The notes beneath the pieces are model-generated. The model was given only the letters and a program-made list of their open reading frames with translations. It was not told the origin of the DNA and did no database searches. From contig NZ_JAELTI010000032.1 in the NCBI RefSeq assembly GCF_016428755.1, positions 1 through 49,635 of the forward strand: 49,635 nucleotides of DNA. Reading direction: 5' to 3'. Origin of the DNA: Allobosea sp. ASV33. Its GTDB lineage: Bacteria > Pseudomonadota > Alphaproteobacteria > Rhizobiales > Beijerinckiaceae. A program made the translations under genes and the position numbers. Of this stretch, positions 14,742 through 22,827 are shown one piece after another; the first letter of the stretch is position 1, and every line of letters starts with the position of its first letter.

Positions 14742-15604
14742 CAGGAGCAGCGACCACTTTCGATCCGGCGCGGCTGCTCGCCTATCCGATCCCGGAGGTG
14801 GAACAGTCCTTCACGGCGAAGGACACGATCCTTTACGCGCTGTCGATCGGGCTGGGGCAGGATCCGCTCGACGAACAGCAGCTTCGCTATCTCGATCATC
14901 ATCGCGCGCTCGCTGCCGTGCCGTCCCAGGCCGTGGTGCTGGGCTATCCCGGCTTCTGGATCGGCAATCCCGCGACCGGTGTCGATCCGCGCTGCGCCCT
15001 GCATGGCGAGCAGGAGATCGCGCTGCATCGACCGCTGCCGGTCAGCGGATGGATAGTCGGCAAGACGCGGATCACGAGCCTGATCGACAAGGGGCCGGGC
15101 AAGGCCGCGCTGCTCTACACTGAGCGGCGGATCGTCGACGCCGAGAGTGGCGCGCTCATCGCGACGACATCGATGTCGCATTTTCTGCGCGGCTGCGGCG
15201 GGTTCGGCGGTCCCGACGGTCCCGTGCCGCCGGTCCACGCGGTCCCGACGGCGGCGCCGGACCTGACGATCGAACTGACCACGCGGCCGGAGCAGGCGCT
15301 GCTCTATCGCCTGAACGGCGACGACAACCCGCTGCATGCGGACCCAAAGCGGGCCGCCGAGGCCGGTTTCTCCCGTCCGATCCTGCACGGCCTCTGCACC
15401 TTCGGCGTGATCTGCCACGCCGTCCTGCGCGGGCTCCTCGATTACGACGCGGCGCGTCTCAAGCGGATGAAGCTGCGCTTCTCGGCGCCGGTCTATCCCG
15501 GGGAGACGATTGCCGTCGATCTCTGGCGCGACGGCAGCTTCCAGGCGCGGGTGCCCGAACGCGATGTGCTCGTCGCCACGAACGGACTGGCCGTGACCGG
15601 CTGA
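14738..15604 (+). CDS. MaoC-like (R)-specific enoyl-CoA hydratase
   Basis: A 288-residue double hot-dog protein resembling the hydratase-2 domain of peroxisomal multifunctional enzyme 2. The N-terminal half begins YPIPEVEQSFTAKDTILYAL and includes PVSGWIVGKTRITSLIDKG. The C-terminal catalytic half has YRLNGDDNPLHADPKRAAEA then GFSRPILHGLCTFG, carrying the Asp/His pair. It hydrates trans-2-enoyl-CoA to (R)-3-hydroxyacyl-CoA. It overlaps the previous gene by 4 bases and precedes a paired acyl-CoA dehydrogenase and an MFE-2-like SDR. Together they could form a complete non-classical beta-oxidation round using the R isomer. Confidence 0.9.
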   Translation: MTGAATTFDPARLLAYPIPEVEQSFTAKDTILYALSIGLGQDPLDEQQLRYLDHHRALAAVPSQAVVLGYPGFWIGNPATGVDPRCALHGEQEIALHRPLPVSGWIVGKTRITSLIDKGPGKAALLYTERRIVDAESGALIATTSMSHFLRGCGGFGGPDGPVPPVHAVPTAAPDLTIELTTRPEQALLYRLNGDDNPLHADPKRAAEAGFSRPILHGLCTFGVICHAVLRGLLDYDAARLKRMKLRFSAPVYPGETIAVDLWRDGSFQARVPERDVLVATNGLAVTG

Positions 15605-15660
15605 ACGACAACAAGGCGGCGATCGGGCCTTGGCGCTGGTTGCTGCAGGGAGAAGACGAC

Positions 15661-16731
15661 ATGGCCTTGGACGAGGAGCGGCTCGAAAACGTGCGGATGC
15701 TGCGCGAGAGCGCTGCCGCCGTCGCCGACAGGAGCGATCTTTCACGGGTTCGGGCTCAGCGCTTCCGGCAGCCCGGCTTCGACCGCGCCGTCTGGCGGCA
15801 GATGGGGGAGCTCGGTTGGCTCGGCCTCCGGCTGCCGGAGGAGCGGGGCGGGGCAGGGCTCGGCATGGCCGAGCTGATCGCACTGACGGAGGAGCTGGGC
15901 GCCGCGCTCGCGCCGGAGCCGTTCATCTCCGCCTTGATGGCCACCGACATGCTGGACGGAGCACGTCTCGAAGCGGCCCTGACCGGCGAAGCGGTCATTC
16001 TCGCGGCCTGGCAGGAGAAGCCCCGTCAGCTCGACGGCGAGGTCGAAACCTCCTTCGTCGACGGACGCGTCAGCGGGCGGAAGCTTCAGGTGCCCATGGC
16101 GCTGGGCGCTGACGCCTTCGCGGTGACGACCCCGCAGGGCGTGGCGATCGTCGATGCCGGGGATCCCGGCCTGAGCATCGAGATCACGCCGGCGCAGGAC
16201 GGTGGCCATTGGGGCACGCTGACCTTCAATGGGGCTCGTGGCGAACCGGGCCGGGCACCGCGCGAGAGCTGGCTGGATGAAGCGGTTCTCGCGACGGCGG
16301 CTACGCTGCTCGGCATCATCGATGCCACGCTGGAGCGCACCGTCGACTATCTCAACGTTCGCCAGCAGTTCGGCGTGAAGATCGGCACATTCCAGGCCTT
16401 GCAGCACCGTGCCGTCGACCTGAAGCAGCAGGCGCTCCTGACCCGCGCCAGCATCGAGGATGCTGCCGCGATCATGGACGAGGGGCAAGGCCCGGCCGCG
16501 AAGGCCGCTTCCTCCCGTGCCAAGGCCCGCGCCAGCGACGCGGCGCTGATCGTGACCCGGCAGGCGATCCAGCTTCATGGGGGCATCGGCTATACCGACG
16601 AGCACGATATCGGGCTCTTCCTGCGCAAGGCCATGGTGCTTGCGCCTTCGCTCGGCGATTCCGCCCTTCACCGCCGCCGCTTCGCGCAGTTCCAGACGCA
16701 AGCCGATGCCAAGGAAGGGTTGCCCGCATGA
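15661..16731 (+). CDS. Acyl-CoA dehydrogenase, small non-catalytic-type subunit
   Basis: A 356-residue acyl-CoA dehydrogenase homologue. N-terminal helices (RAVWRQMGELGWLGLRLPEE, RGGAGLGMAEL) and the C-terminal four-helix domain (YLNVRQQFGVKIGTFQALQH, RQAIQLHGGIGYTDEH) are clear. The middle beta domain is short, and the loop that normally carries the catalytic Glu (GTSE-like) is absent: after HDIGLFLRKAMVLAPSLGD the protein ends. It overlaps the next dehydrogenase by 4 bases, which does keep that Glu, so the pair probably makes an alpha2beta2 enzyme like those of steroid side-chain degradation. GGGAGAAG supports the ATG at 15661 over an upstream in-frame ATG at 15640. Confidence 0.85.
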   Translation: MALDEERLENVRMLRESAAAVADRSDLSRVRAQRFRQPGFDRAVWRQMGELGWLGLRLPEERGGAGLGMAELIALTEELGAALAPEPFISALMATDMLDGARLEAALTGEAVILAAWQEKPRQLDGEVETSFVDGRVSGRKLQVPMALGADAFAVTTPQGVAIVDAGDPGLSIEITPAQDGGHWGTLTFNGARGEPGRAPRESWLDEAVLATAATLLGIIDATLERTVDYLNVRQQFGVKIGTFQALQHRAVDLKQQALLTRASIEDAAAIMDEGQGPAAKAASSRAKARASDAALIVTRQAIQLHGGIGYTDEHDIGLFLRKAMVLAPSLGDSALHRRRFAQFQTQADAKEGLPA

Positions 16732-17891
16732 GCGCCTCCCGCTACACCCTCGACGACTACAATGCGCTCGGCGATGATGACTTTCGCGCGCTCGTCCGCG
16801 ACTTCCTGAAGGAATGTCATCCGCCGGAGCTGCGCAATCCGGTTAAGCGCCTGCACTGGGATGAGGCGAAGCCCTGGTACATGGAATTGTCCCGCCATGG
16901 CTGGCTCGCGCCGAACTGGCCGAAGCAATATGGCGGGATGGGGCTCTCGGCCTCCAAGCAATTGATCTATGTCGAGGAGTTCGAGAATTTCGGCGCGGCC
17001 CGCACGCCCGATCACGGCATGATGCTGTTCGGCCCCTTGCTGATCCGCTACGGCAGCGAGGAGCAGAAGGCTCATTTCCTGCCGAAGATCCTCTCCGGCG
17101 AGCATATCTGGTGCCAGGGCTATAGCGAGCCCAATGCCGGCTCCGATCTCGCGAGCCTGCGCACGCAAGCCGTGCTCGACGGCGACGAATGGGTGATCAA
17201 CGGCCAGAAGACCTGGACCACGCTCGGCGGCGATGCCGACTGGATCTTCATGCTGGTGCGCACCGACCCGGCCGCCAAGAAGCAGGAGGGCATCAGCTTC
17301 CTGCTCGTGCCGATGAAGAGCAAGGGCGTCTCGGTCAAGCCGATCGTCAATCTCGACCTGCAGGATGAGTTCAGCGAGGTCTTCTTCGACGATGTCCGCG
17401 TGCCCAAGGCGAACCTTGTCGGTGAGCTCAACAAGGGCTGGAGCATGGCCAAGGCGCTGCTCGGCTTCGAGCGCATCTTCCTGGGCTCGCCGCGCCAGTC
17501 GGCCCATGCCTTCGCGCGGCTGAAGGGGCTCGCGCAGCATTACGGCGTCTGGGACGATCCGATTGTGCGCGATCGCTACAATCAGCTCTGGCTCGATCTG
17601 GAGGATCACAAGGCCCTCTACGAGCGCTTTGCTGATATCCTGCGTCGTGGCGAGACGCTTGGCGCCGACGTCTCGCTGCTCAAGCTGAACCAGAGCGAGC
17701 TCTATCAGCGCATTTCCGAGTTCATGCTCCAGATCGCCGGCGAGGATGGCGGGAGGCTCGAACCGGTCGACGGCAATGCCGACCTGCATGCGCCGGGCAT
17801 CTTCCTCACCGCACGGGCCGCCACGATCTATGGCGGCGCCTCCGAGGTCCAGCGCAACATCATCGCCAAGAACGTCCTGCGACTGCCCTGA
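16728..17891 (+). CDS. Acyl-CoA dehydrogenase, catalytic subunit
   Basis: A 387-residue FAD-dependent dehydrogenase that introduces the alpha-beta double bond in an acyl-CoA. Motifs: WLAPNWPKQYGGMGLS, WCQGYSEPNAGSDLASL, WVINGQKTWTT, EVFFDDVRVPKANLVG, and the catalytic loop ATIYGGASEVQRNIIAKNV with Glu373. The start overlaps the stop of the preceding dehydrogenase-like gene (ATGA), and the two are likely partner subunits. Electrons would go to the EtfAB encoded at 4083-5767. Substrate not readable from sequence; the family spans medium-chain, branched and cyclic acyl-CoAs. Confidence 0.93.
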   Translation: MSASRYTLDDYNALGDDDFRALVRDFLKECHPPELRNPVKRLHWDEAKPWYMELSRHGWLAPNWPKQYGGMGLSASKQLIYVEEFENFGAARTPDHGMMLFGPLLIRYGSEEQKAHFLPKILSGEHIWCQGYSEPNAGSDLASLRTQAVLDGDEWVINGQKTWTTLGGDADWIFMLVRTDPAAKKQEGISFLLVPMKSKGVSVKPIVNLDLQDEFSEVFFDDVRVPKANLVGELNKGWSMAKALLGFERIFLGSPRQSAHAFARLKGLAQHYGVWDDPIVRDRYNQLWLDLEDHKALYERFADILRRGETLGADVSLLKLNQSELYQRISEFMLQIAGEDGGRLEPVDGNADLHAPGIFLTARAATIYGGASEVQRNIIAKNVLRLP

Positions 17892-17919
17892 AGCGGCCGC
17901 GGAGCAAGGGAGAACGAAC

Positions 17920-18828
17920 ATGCTTCTGGACGGAAAGGTTTCAATCGTCACGGGCGCCGGCGGCGGCATCGGTCGCGCAGTCGCTCTGGCGATGGCCCGC
18001 GAGGGCGCGGCGGTGGTCGTCAACGATGTCGGCGCCTCGCTCGGCGGCGATGGCCAGTCCGCCTCGCCGGCGCAGGAGACTGTCGCGCTCATCGAGCGGG
18101 AAGGCGGGCGCGCCGTCGCCAATGCCGACAGCGTGGCGGAATGGGAGGGCGCGCGCCGGATCGTGCAATGCGCGCAGGACAGTTTCGGGCGGCTCGACGC
18201 CGTCGTGAACAATGCCGGCATCGTGCGCGACGGCATCTTCCACAAGATGGAGCCGGAGCAGTGGCTTGCCGTCATCAATGTCAATCTGAACGGCGTGTTC
18301 TATGTCAGCCGCGCGGCGGCGGACGCTTTTCGGGCGCAGCAATCCGGCGCCTTCGTCCACATGACCAGCACCTCCGGCCTGATCGGCAATTTCGGCCAGG
18401 CGAACTATGCCGCAGCCAAGCTGGGCGTCGCGGCGCTGTCGAAATCGATTGCGCTCGACATGCAGCGCTTCGGCGTGCGCTCCAACTGCCTCGCCCCCTT
18501 CGCCTGGAGCAGGATGACCGACTCGATCCCGGTCGACAGTCCCGAGCAGAAAGCCCGCGTGGAGCGGCTGATGAAGATGACGCCGGACAAGAACGCGCCG
18601 CTCGCGGTCTTCCTCGCCTCGGATGCGGCGCGGGAGGTCAACGGGCAGGTCTTCGCCGTCAGGCATAACGAGATCTTCCTGATGGGCCAGAGCCGGCCTC
18701 TGCGCTCGGTCCAGCGCAGCGAGGGCTGGACGCCGGAGACGGTCGCCGAGCATGCGGAACCTGCCTTGCGCGCGTCCTTCGTGCCGCTCGATCGCAGCGC
18801 CGACATCTTCACCTGGGACCCGGTGTAA
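17920..18828 (+). CDS. SDR dehydrogenase, MFE-2-like 3-hydroxyacyl-CoA dehydrogenase
   Basis: A 302-residue short-chain dehydrogenase with a complete active site: TGAGGGIGRAVALAMA near residue 11, NNAG, then TSTSGLIGNFGQANYAAAK with Ser, Tyr and Lys in the usual spacing. The insertion VVVNDVGASLGGDGQSAS after the third strand is typical of the (R)-3-hydroxyacyl-CoA dehydrogenase part of peroxisomal MFE-2. The C-terminal extension after GQVFAVRHNEIFLMGQ also fits that group. It would oxidise the (R)-3-hydroxyacyl-CoA formed by the MaoC-like hydratase two genes upstream. AAGGGAGAACGA precedes the ATG at 17920. An in-frame extension into the dehydrogenase gene is not homologous. Confidence 0.9.
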   Translation: MLLDGKVSIVTGAGGGIGRAVALAMAREGAAVVVNDVGASLGGDGQSASPAQETVALIEREGGRAVANADSVAEWEGARRIVQCAQDSFGRLDAVVNNAGIVRDGIFHKMEPEQWLAVINVNLNGVFYVSRAAADAFRAQQSGAFVHMTSTSGLIGNFGQANYAAAKLGVAALSKSIALDMQRFGVRSNCLAPFAWSRMTDSIPVDSPEQKARVERLMKMTPDKNAPLAVFLASDAAREVNGQVFAVRHNEIFLMGQSRPLRSVQRSEGWTPETVAEHAEPALRASFVPLDRSADIFTWDPV

Positions 18829-18876
18829 GCGACGGTTCAGATCGAACCCGCCCGCGCCAAAGAACGAGTCGAAGCC

Positions 18877-20046
18877 ATGACGACAGATCATCATCACACG
18901 GACGCCCATGCCGATATCCGCGACGCGGTCGCCAGGCTCTGCGCGGATTATCCGGGCGAGTACTGGCGCAAGCTCGATCGCGAGATGGCCTATCCGACTG
19001 AGTTCGTCACGGCGCTGACGGAAAGCGGCTTTCTCTCGGCGCTGATCCCGGAGGAGTATGGCGGTGCCGGCCTGCCGCTCTCGGCGGCGGCGGTGATCAT
19101 GGAGGAAATCCAGCGGCAGGGCTGCAACGGCGCCGCCTGCCATGCGCAGATGTATGTGATGGGGACGGTGCTGCGCCACGGCACCGAGGACCAGAAGCAG
19201 CGCTACCTCCCCAAGATCGCCTCGGGCGAACTCAGGCTTCAGGCCTTCGGCGTCACCGAGCCAACCAGTGGCACTGACACCACGGCTTTGCGCACCACTG
19301 CGCGGCGGGAGGGCGACCACTACATCGTCAACGGCCAGAAGATCTGGACGAGCCGCGCCGCCCAATCCGACCTGATGCTGCTGCTCGCCCGCACCACGCC
19401 GCGCGATCAGGTCGCCAAGCGCACGGACGGGCTCTCGGTCTTCATCCTCGATATGCGCGAGGCGCTGAAGGACGGGCTGACCATCCGGCCAATTCGCACG
19501 ATGATGAATCATGCGACCACCGAGGTCTTCTTCGACAATGTGAAGGTCCCGGCCGCCAATCTCGTCGGCGAAGAGGGCAAGGGCTTCCGCTACATCCTCT
19601 CGGGCATGAATGCCGAGCGCATCCTGATCGCATCCGAATGCGTCGGCGACGCCAAATGGTTCATCGACAAGGCCTCCAACTACGCCAGGGAGCGCCATGT
19701 CTTCGGCCGGCCGATCGGCCAGAACCAGGGCATCCAGTTCCCGATCGCCAAGGCCTACGCGAATATGCGCGCTGCCGAACTGATGGTGCGCGAGGCGATC
19801 CGCCTCTACGAGGCCGGCGCCAATCCGGGCGCGGAAGCGAACATGGCCAAGATGCTGGCGGCTGACGCGTCCTTCGAGGCGGCCAATGCCTGTATCCAGA
19901 CCCATGGCGGCTTCGGCTTCGCCGAGGAATACGATGTCGAGCGCAAGTTCCGGGAAACGCGGCTCTATCAGGTCGCGCCGATCTCGACGAACCTGATCCT
20001 TTCCTATCTCGCCGAGCACGTCCTCGGCATGCCGCGCTCGTACTGA
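18877..20046 (+). CDS. Acyl-CoA dehydrogenase (third)
   Basis: A 389-residue acyl-CoA dehydrogenase. FLSALIPEEYGGAGLPLS, LQAFGVTEPTSGTDTTALRT, YIVNGQKIWTSRAAQSDLML, EVFFDNVKVPAANLVGEEGK and ARERHVFGRPIGQNQGIQFP are standard flavin and substrate segments. In the final helix pair the usual GTSE loop reads RLYQVAPISTNLILSYLAEH, so the catalytic Glu must lie elsewhere, as in isovaleryl- and long-chain acyl-CoA dehydrogenases. It probably acts on a branched or bulky acyl-CoA. It sits between the MFE-2-like SDR and the thiolase in one plus-strand operon. Confidence 0.92.
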   Translation: MTTDHHHTDAHADIRDAVARLCADYPGEYWRKLDREMAYPTEFVTALTESGFLSALIPEEYGGAGLPLSAAAVIMEEIQRQGCNGAACHAQMYVMGTVLRHGTEDQKQRYLPKIASGELRLQAFGVTEPTSGTDTTALRTTARREGDHYIVNGQKIWTSRAAQSDLMLLLARTTPRDQVAKRTDGLSVFILDMREALKDGLTIRPIRTMMNHATTEVFFDNVKVPAANLVGEEGKGFRYILSGMNAERILIASECVGDAKWFIDKASNYARERHVFGRPIGQNQGIQFPIAKAYANMRAAELMVREAIRLYEAGANPGAEANMAKMLAADASFEAANACIQTHGGFGFAEEYDVERKFRETRLYQVAPISTNLILSYLAEHVLGMPRSY

Positions 20047-20089
20047 GCTTCGGACCACCCAATCAGCCCGCTATCGCCGGAGAGCCACC

Positions 20090-21286
20090 ATGCGCCGCGC
20101 CGCCATCGTCAGTCCAGTCCGCACACCGGTCGGCGCCTTCGGCGGCGCGCTCAGGCCGGTCTCCGTCGAGAAGCTCGGCTCGATCGTGGTGACCGAGGTT
20201 CTCAAGCGCACGGGGCTCGACCCGGCGCTGATCGAGGACGTCGTCTTCGCCCAGTCCTATGCCAATAGCGAGACGCCCTGCGTCGGCCGCTGGATCGCGC
20301 TGGAGGCTGGTTTGCCGGTCCATGTGCCCGGCATGCAGCTCGACAGGCGCTGCGGCGGCGGGCTGCAGGCGATTACGACGGCGGCGATGATGGTGCAGAG
20401 CGGTGCCTGCGACGTTGTTCTCGCCGGCGGCGTCGAGAGCATGAGCAATATCGAGTACTACACCACCGGCGCGCGCTGGGGTGGCCGCTCCGGCTCGATG
20501 ATGCTCTACGACCGGCTCGATCGCGGTCGCGAGCGTTCGCAGCCGGTGGAGCGTTTCGGTTACATCTCGGGCATGGTCGAGACGGCCGAGAACCTCGCCC
20601 GCGACTATGAGATTACGCGCGAGGCGGCGGATTCCTATGCCGCGCAGAGCCAGCAGCGCGCCTCCGCAGCCTGGGCGGAAGGCCGCTTTTCCGAGGAGGT
20701 CGTGCCGGTCGGCGTGCCGCAGAAGAAGGGCGATCCGCTCGTCGTCGCGAAGGACGAAGGCCTGCGGCCGGATACCACGGCGGAAATCCTGGCCAAGCTC
20801 AGGCCGGTCATCGCCGGCGGCACCGTGACGGCCGGCAATGCCGCGCAGCAGAACGATGCCGCCGCCGCCTGCCTGATCGTTGCCGAGGACAAGCTCGCCG
20901 AGCTCGGCCTGACGCCGCTCGGTTTCCTCGTGGGCTGGTCGGCGGCCGGATGCGAGCCGGGGATCATGGGCATCGGCCCGGTGCCGGCGACCGGGCGTGT
21001 CCTGAAGAAGACGGGGCTGAAGCTCGACGAGATGGACCTGATCGAGGTCAACGAAGCTTTCGCCGCGCAGGTCCTCTCGGTGCTGAAGGCCTGGAACCTG
21101 GAGGATCAGAGCCGCGTCAACGTCAACGGCTCCGGCATTTCGCTCGGCCACCCGATCGGCGCGACCGGCGTGCGCATCATGACGACGCTGCTGCACGAGA
21201 TGAAGCGCCGCGGCGCCCGCTACGGCCTGGAAACGATGTGCATCGGCGGCGGGCAGGGCATGGCCGCGATCTTCGAGGGCGCTTGA
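20090..21286 (+). CDS. Acetyl-CoA acyltransferase (thiolase)
   Basis: A 398-residue type II thiolase that cleaves 3-oxoacyl-CoA to acetyl-CoA and a shortened acyl-CoA. Catalytic residues are all in place: nucleophilic Cys88 (LDRRCGGGLQAI), EVNEAFAAQVL, His354 in NVNGSGISLGHPIGATG and Cys384 in MCIGGGQGMAA. The start has GGAGAG just upstream. It ends the beta-oxidation part of this operon and is followed at once by a class I CoA-transferase. This gene contrasts with the thiolase-fold protein at 43378, which lacks these residues. Confidence 0.95.
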   Translation: MRRAAIVSPVRTPVGAFGGALRPVSVEKLGSIVVTEVLKRTGLDPALIEDVVFAQSYANSETPCVGRWIALEAGLPVHVPGMQLDRRCGGGLQAITTAAMMVQSGACDVVLAGGVESMSNIEYYTTGARWGGRSGSMMLYDRLDRGRERSQPVERFGYISGMVETAENLARDYEITREAADSYAAQSQQRASAAWAEGRFSEEVVPVGVPQKKGDPLVVAKDEGLRPDTTAEILAKLRPVIAGGTVTAGNAAQQNDAAAACLIVAEDKLAELGLTPLGFLVGWSAAGCEPGIMGIGPVPATGRVLKKTGLKLDEMDLIEVNEAFAAQVLSVLKAWNLEDQSRVNVNGSGISLGHPIGATGVRIMTTLLHEMKRRGARYGLETMCIGGGQGMAAIFEGA

Positions 21287-21288
21287 GC

Positions 21289-22551
21289 GTGGCGATCGAG
21301 ACGACGGTCGAGGCGCTCGACCTCCCGGCACTGATCCGCCCCGGCAGCATGGTCTGCTGGGGCCAGGCCTCGGCCGAGCCGCTCACCCTGACGCGGGCGC
21401 TGATGGCGCGTCGTGCGGAGATCGGGCGCTTCGACGTCTTCGTCGGCATGGGCTGGAGCGAGACTGCCGATCCCGCTTTCGCCGATCAGGTCCGGTTCTA
21501 TTCCTATTGCGCCACCGGCTCGAATCGTCGCCTTGCCGCCGCCGGCTGCCTCGACATCATCCCCTCGCACTACTCGTCATTGCCGCGCCTGCTGGCGCCG
21601 CGCGTCGACGTGCTCCTGCTTCAGCTCGCGCCACCCGATGCGGAAGGGCGCTACAGCATGGCGGCGGCCTGCGAATATCTGCGCCCTCTGGTCGACAGCG
21701 CCCGGCTGGTGATCGCCGAAGTCAACGACCAGGCGCCGGCCACGCCGAGTCTACATGGGCTGACCGCGGCCGATATCGACATCATCGTGCACAGCTCGCG
21801 CCCCTTGGCGACGATGCCTTCGCCCGCGCCGGGTGCGGCGGAGAAAGCGATCGGACAGGTCATTGCCGGGCTGGTCGAGGACGGCGCGGTGCTCCAGGTC
21901 GGGCTCGGCTCATTGCCGGAAAGCGTCTTGCTGGCCTTGAGCGGCCATCGCGATCTCGGCGTCCATTCCGGCCTGATGACCGACGGCATGGCGGAGCTGA
22001 TCGAGCGGGGCGTCATCACCAACGCGCGAAAGCCGGTCGATGCCGGCGTCAGCGTGACCGGACTGCTCGCAGGCAGCAGGCGCCTGACCGATCTGGCCCA
22101 CCGCAACCCGGCTTTCGCCCTGCACGAGACCGCCTATACGCATGATCTCAACGTGTTGGCACGGCTCGACCGGTTCACGACCATCAACGCCGCCGTGGAG
22201 GTCGACTTGACCGGCCAGATCAACGCGGAGGAGGTCGCCGGCCGCTATGTCGGCGCGGTCGGCGGCGCGCCCGATTTCCTGCGCGGCGCGCATCTGGCGG
22301 CGCGGGGGCGGCCGATCATCGCTTTGCCGGCGACGGCGAAGGGGCGTGACGGCCCGGTCAGCCGCATCGTCGCGACGCTCGGTGGGCCGGTCAGTACCTC
22401 GCGCGGGGATGCCGGGATCATCGTCACCGAATATGGCAGCGCCGATCTGCGCGGTCTGTCGCTGCCAGAGCGGCGCGCCAGGATGATCGCGATCGCCGCA
22501 CCGGAGTTCCACGAGGAGCTGGAGCGGGCAGGGCACGCCGCTCCGACGTAA
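21289..22551 (+). CDS. Acetyl-CoA hydrolase/transferase family (4-hydroxybutyrate CoA-transferase-like)
   Basis: A 420-residue class I CoA-transferase. N-terminal part: LIRPGSMVCWGQASAEPLTL, then SHYSSLPRLLAPRVDVLLLQ. C-terminal catalytic part: VLQVGLGSLPESVLLALSGH, HSGLMTDGMAELIERGVITN, TINAAVEVDLTGQINAE and IIVTEYGSADLRGLSLPERR with the likely catalytic Glu in TEYG. It moves CoA between an acyl-CoA and a free acid such as acetate. GTG at 21289 is taken as start. TTG at 21283, overlapping the thiolase stop, is the alternative. It is the last gene of the operon and converges with the amidase unit. Confidence 0.88.
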   Translation: MAIETTVEALDLPALIRPGSMVCWGQASAEPLTLTRALMARRAEIGRFDVFVGMGWSETADPAFADQVRFYSYCATGSNRRLAAAGCLDIIPSHYSSLPRLLAPRVDVLLLQLAPPDAEGRYSMAAACEYLRPLVDSARLVIAEVNDQAPATPSLHGLTAADIDIIVHSSRPLATMPSPAPGAAEKAIGQVIAGLVEDGAVLQVGLGSLPESVLLALSGHRDLGVHSGLMTDGMAELIERGVITNARKPVDAGVSVTGLLAGSRRLTDLAHRNPAFALHETAYTHDLNVLARLDRFTTINAAVEVDLTGQINAEEVAGRYVGAVGGAPDFLRGAHLAARGRPIIALPATAKGRDGPVSRIVATLGGPVSTSRGDAGIIVTEYGSADLRGLSLPERRARMIAIAAPEFHEELERAGHAAPT

Positions 22552-22587
22552 CGAAGCGCTCCCGAAGCCTCGGATCGCCTGCCGCCG

Positions 22588-22827
22588 TCACCGCTCGCCG
22601 GAAGGCGTCTCCGCTTCCGCGCCCGGCATGAAGCGGCGCGGATCGAAGCCGCAGGCCGGCTCGATGGACGGATCGCGATCGCTCCGGAGGGCGTCGAGCA
22701 TCGGCTCCAGATGGCGATAGGCCTCGACCAGATCGTCCAGATGCTCAGGCGAAAGATCGAGGCCGGCCCGTTTCGCCAGAAACGCGACCTCCTCGCGGGT
22801 TGCGGCGTTTCTGCTTGCCTCGCTCAT
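22588..22827 (-). CDS. Small amidase-partner protein (AtzG/GatC-like)
   Basis: A 79-residue helical protein: TREEVAFLAKRAGLDLSPEH, LVEAYRHLEPMLDALRSDRD, then a Pro-rich tail EPACGFDPRRFMPG. This matches the DUF4089/AtzG-GatC-like small subunits that stabilise amidase-signature enzymes. Its ATG overlaps the amidase stop by 4 bases (ATGA), and CAGGAGG lies upstream within the amidase gene. It is probably the obligate partner of that amidase, forming a heterotetramer as AtzE-AtzG does. Confidence 0.75.
   Translation of the reverse strand: MSEASRNAATREEVAFLAKRAGLDLSPEHLDDLVEAYRHLEPMLDALRSDRDPSIEPACGFDPRRFMPGAEAETPSGER

Noticed and set aside
16668..20058. Very long minus-strand open frames (538 and 705 codons) opposite the dehydrogenase operon
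   Set aside because: They mirror well-conserved acyl-CoA dehydrogenase and SDR genes, are full of Asp/Arg/His repeats typical of antisense GC-rich codons, and show no family motifs.
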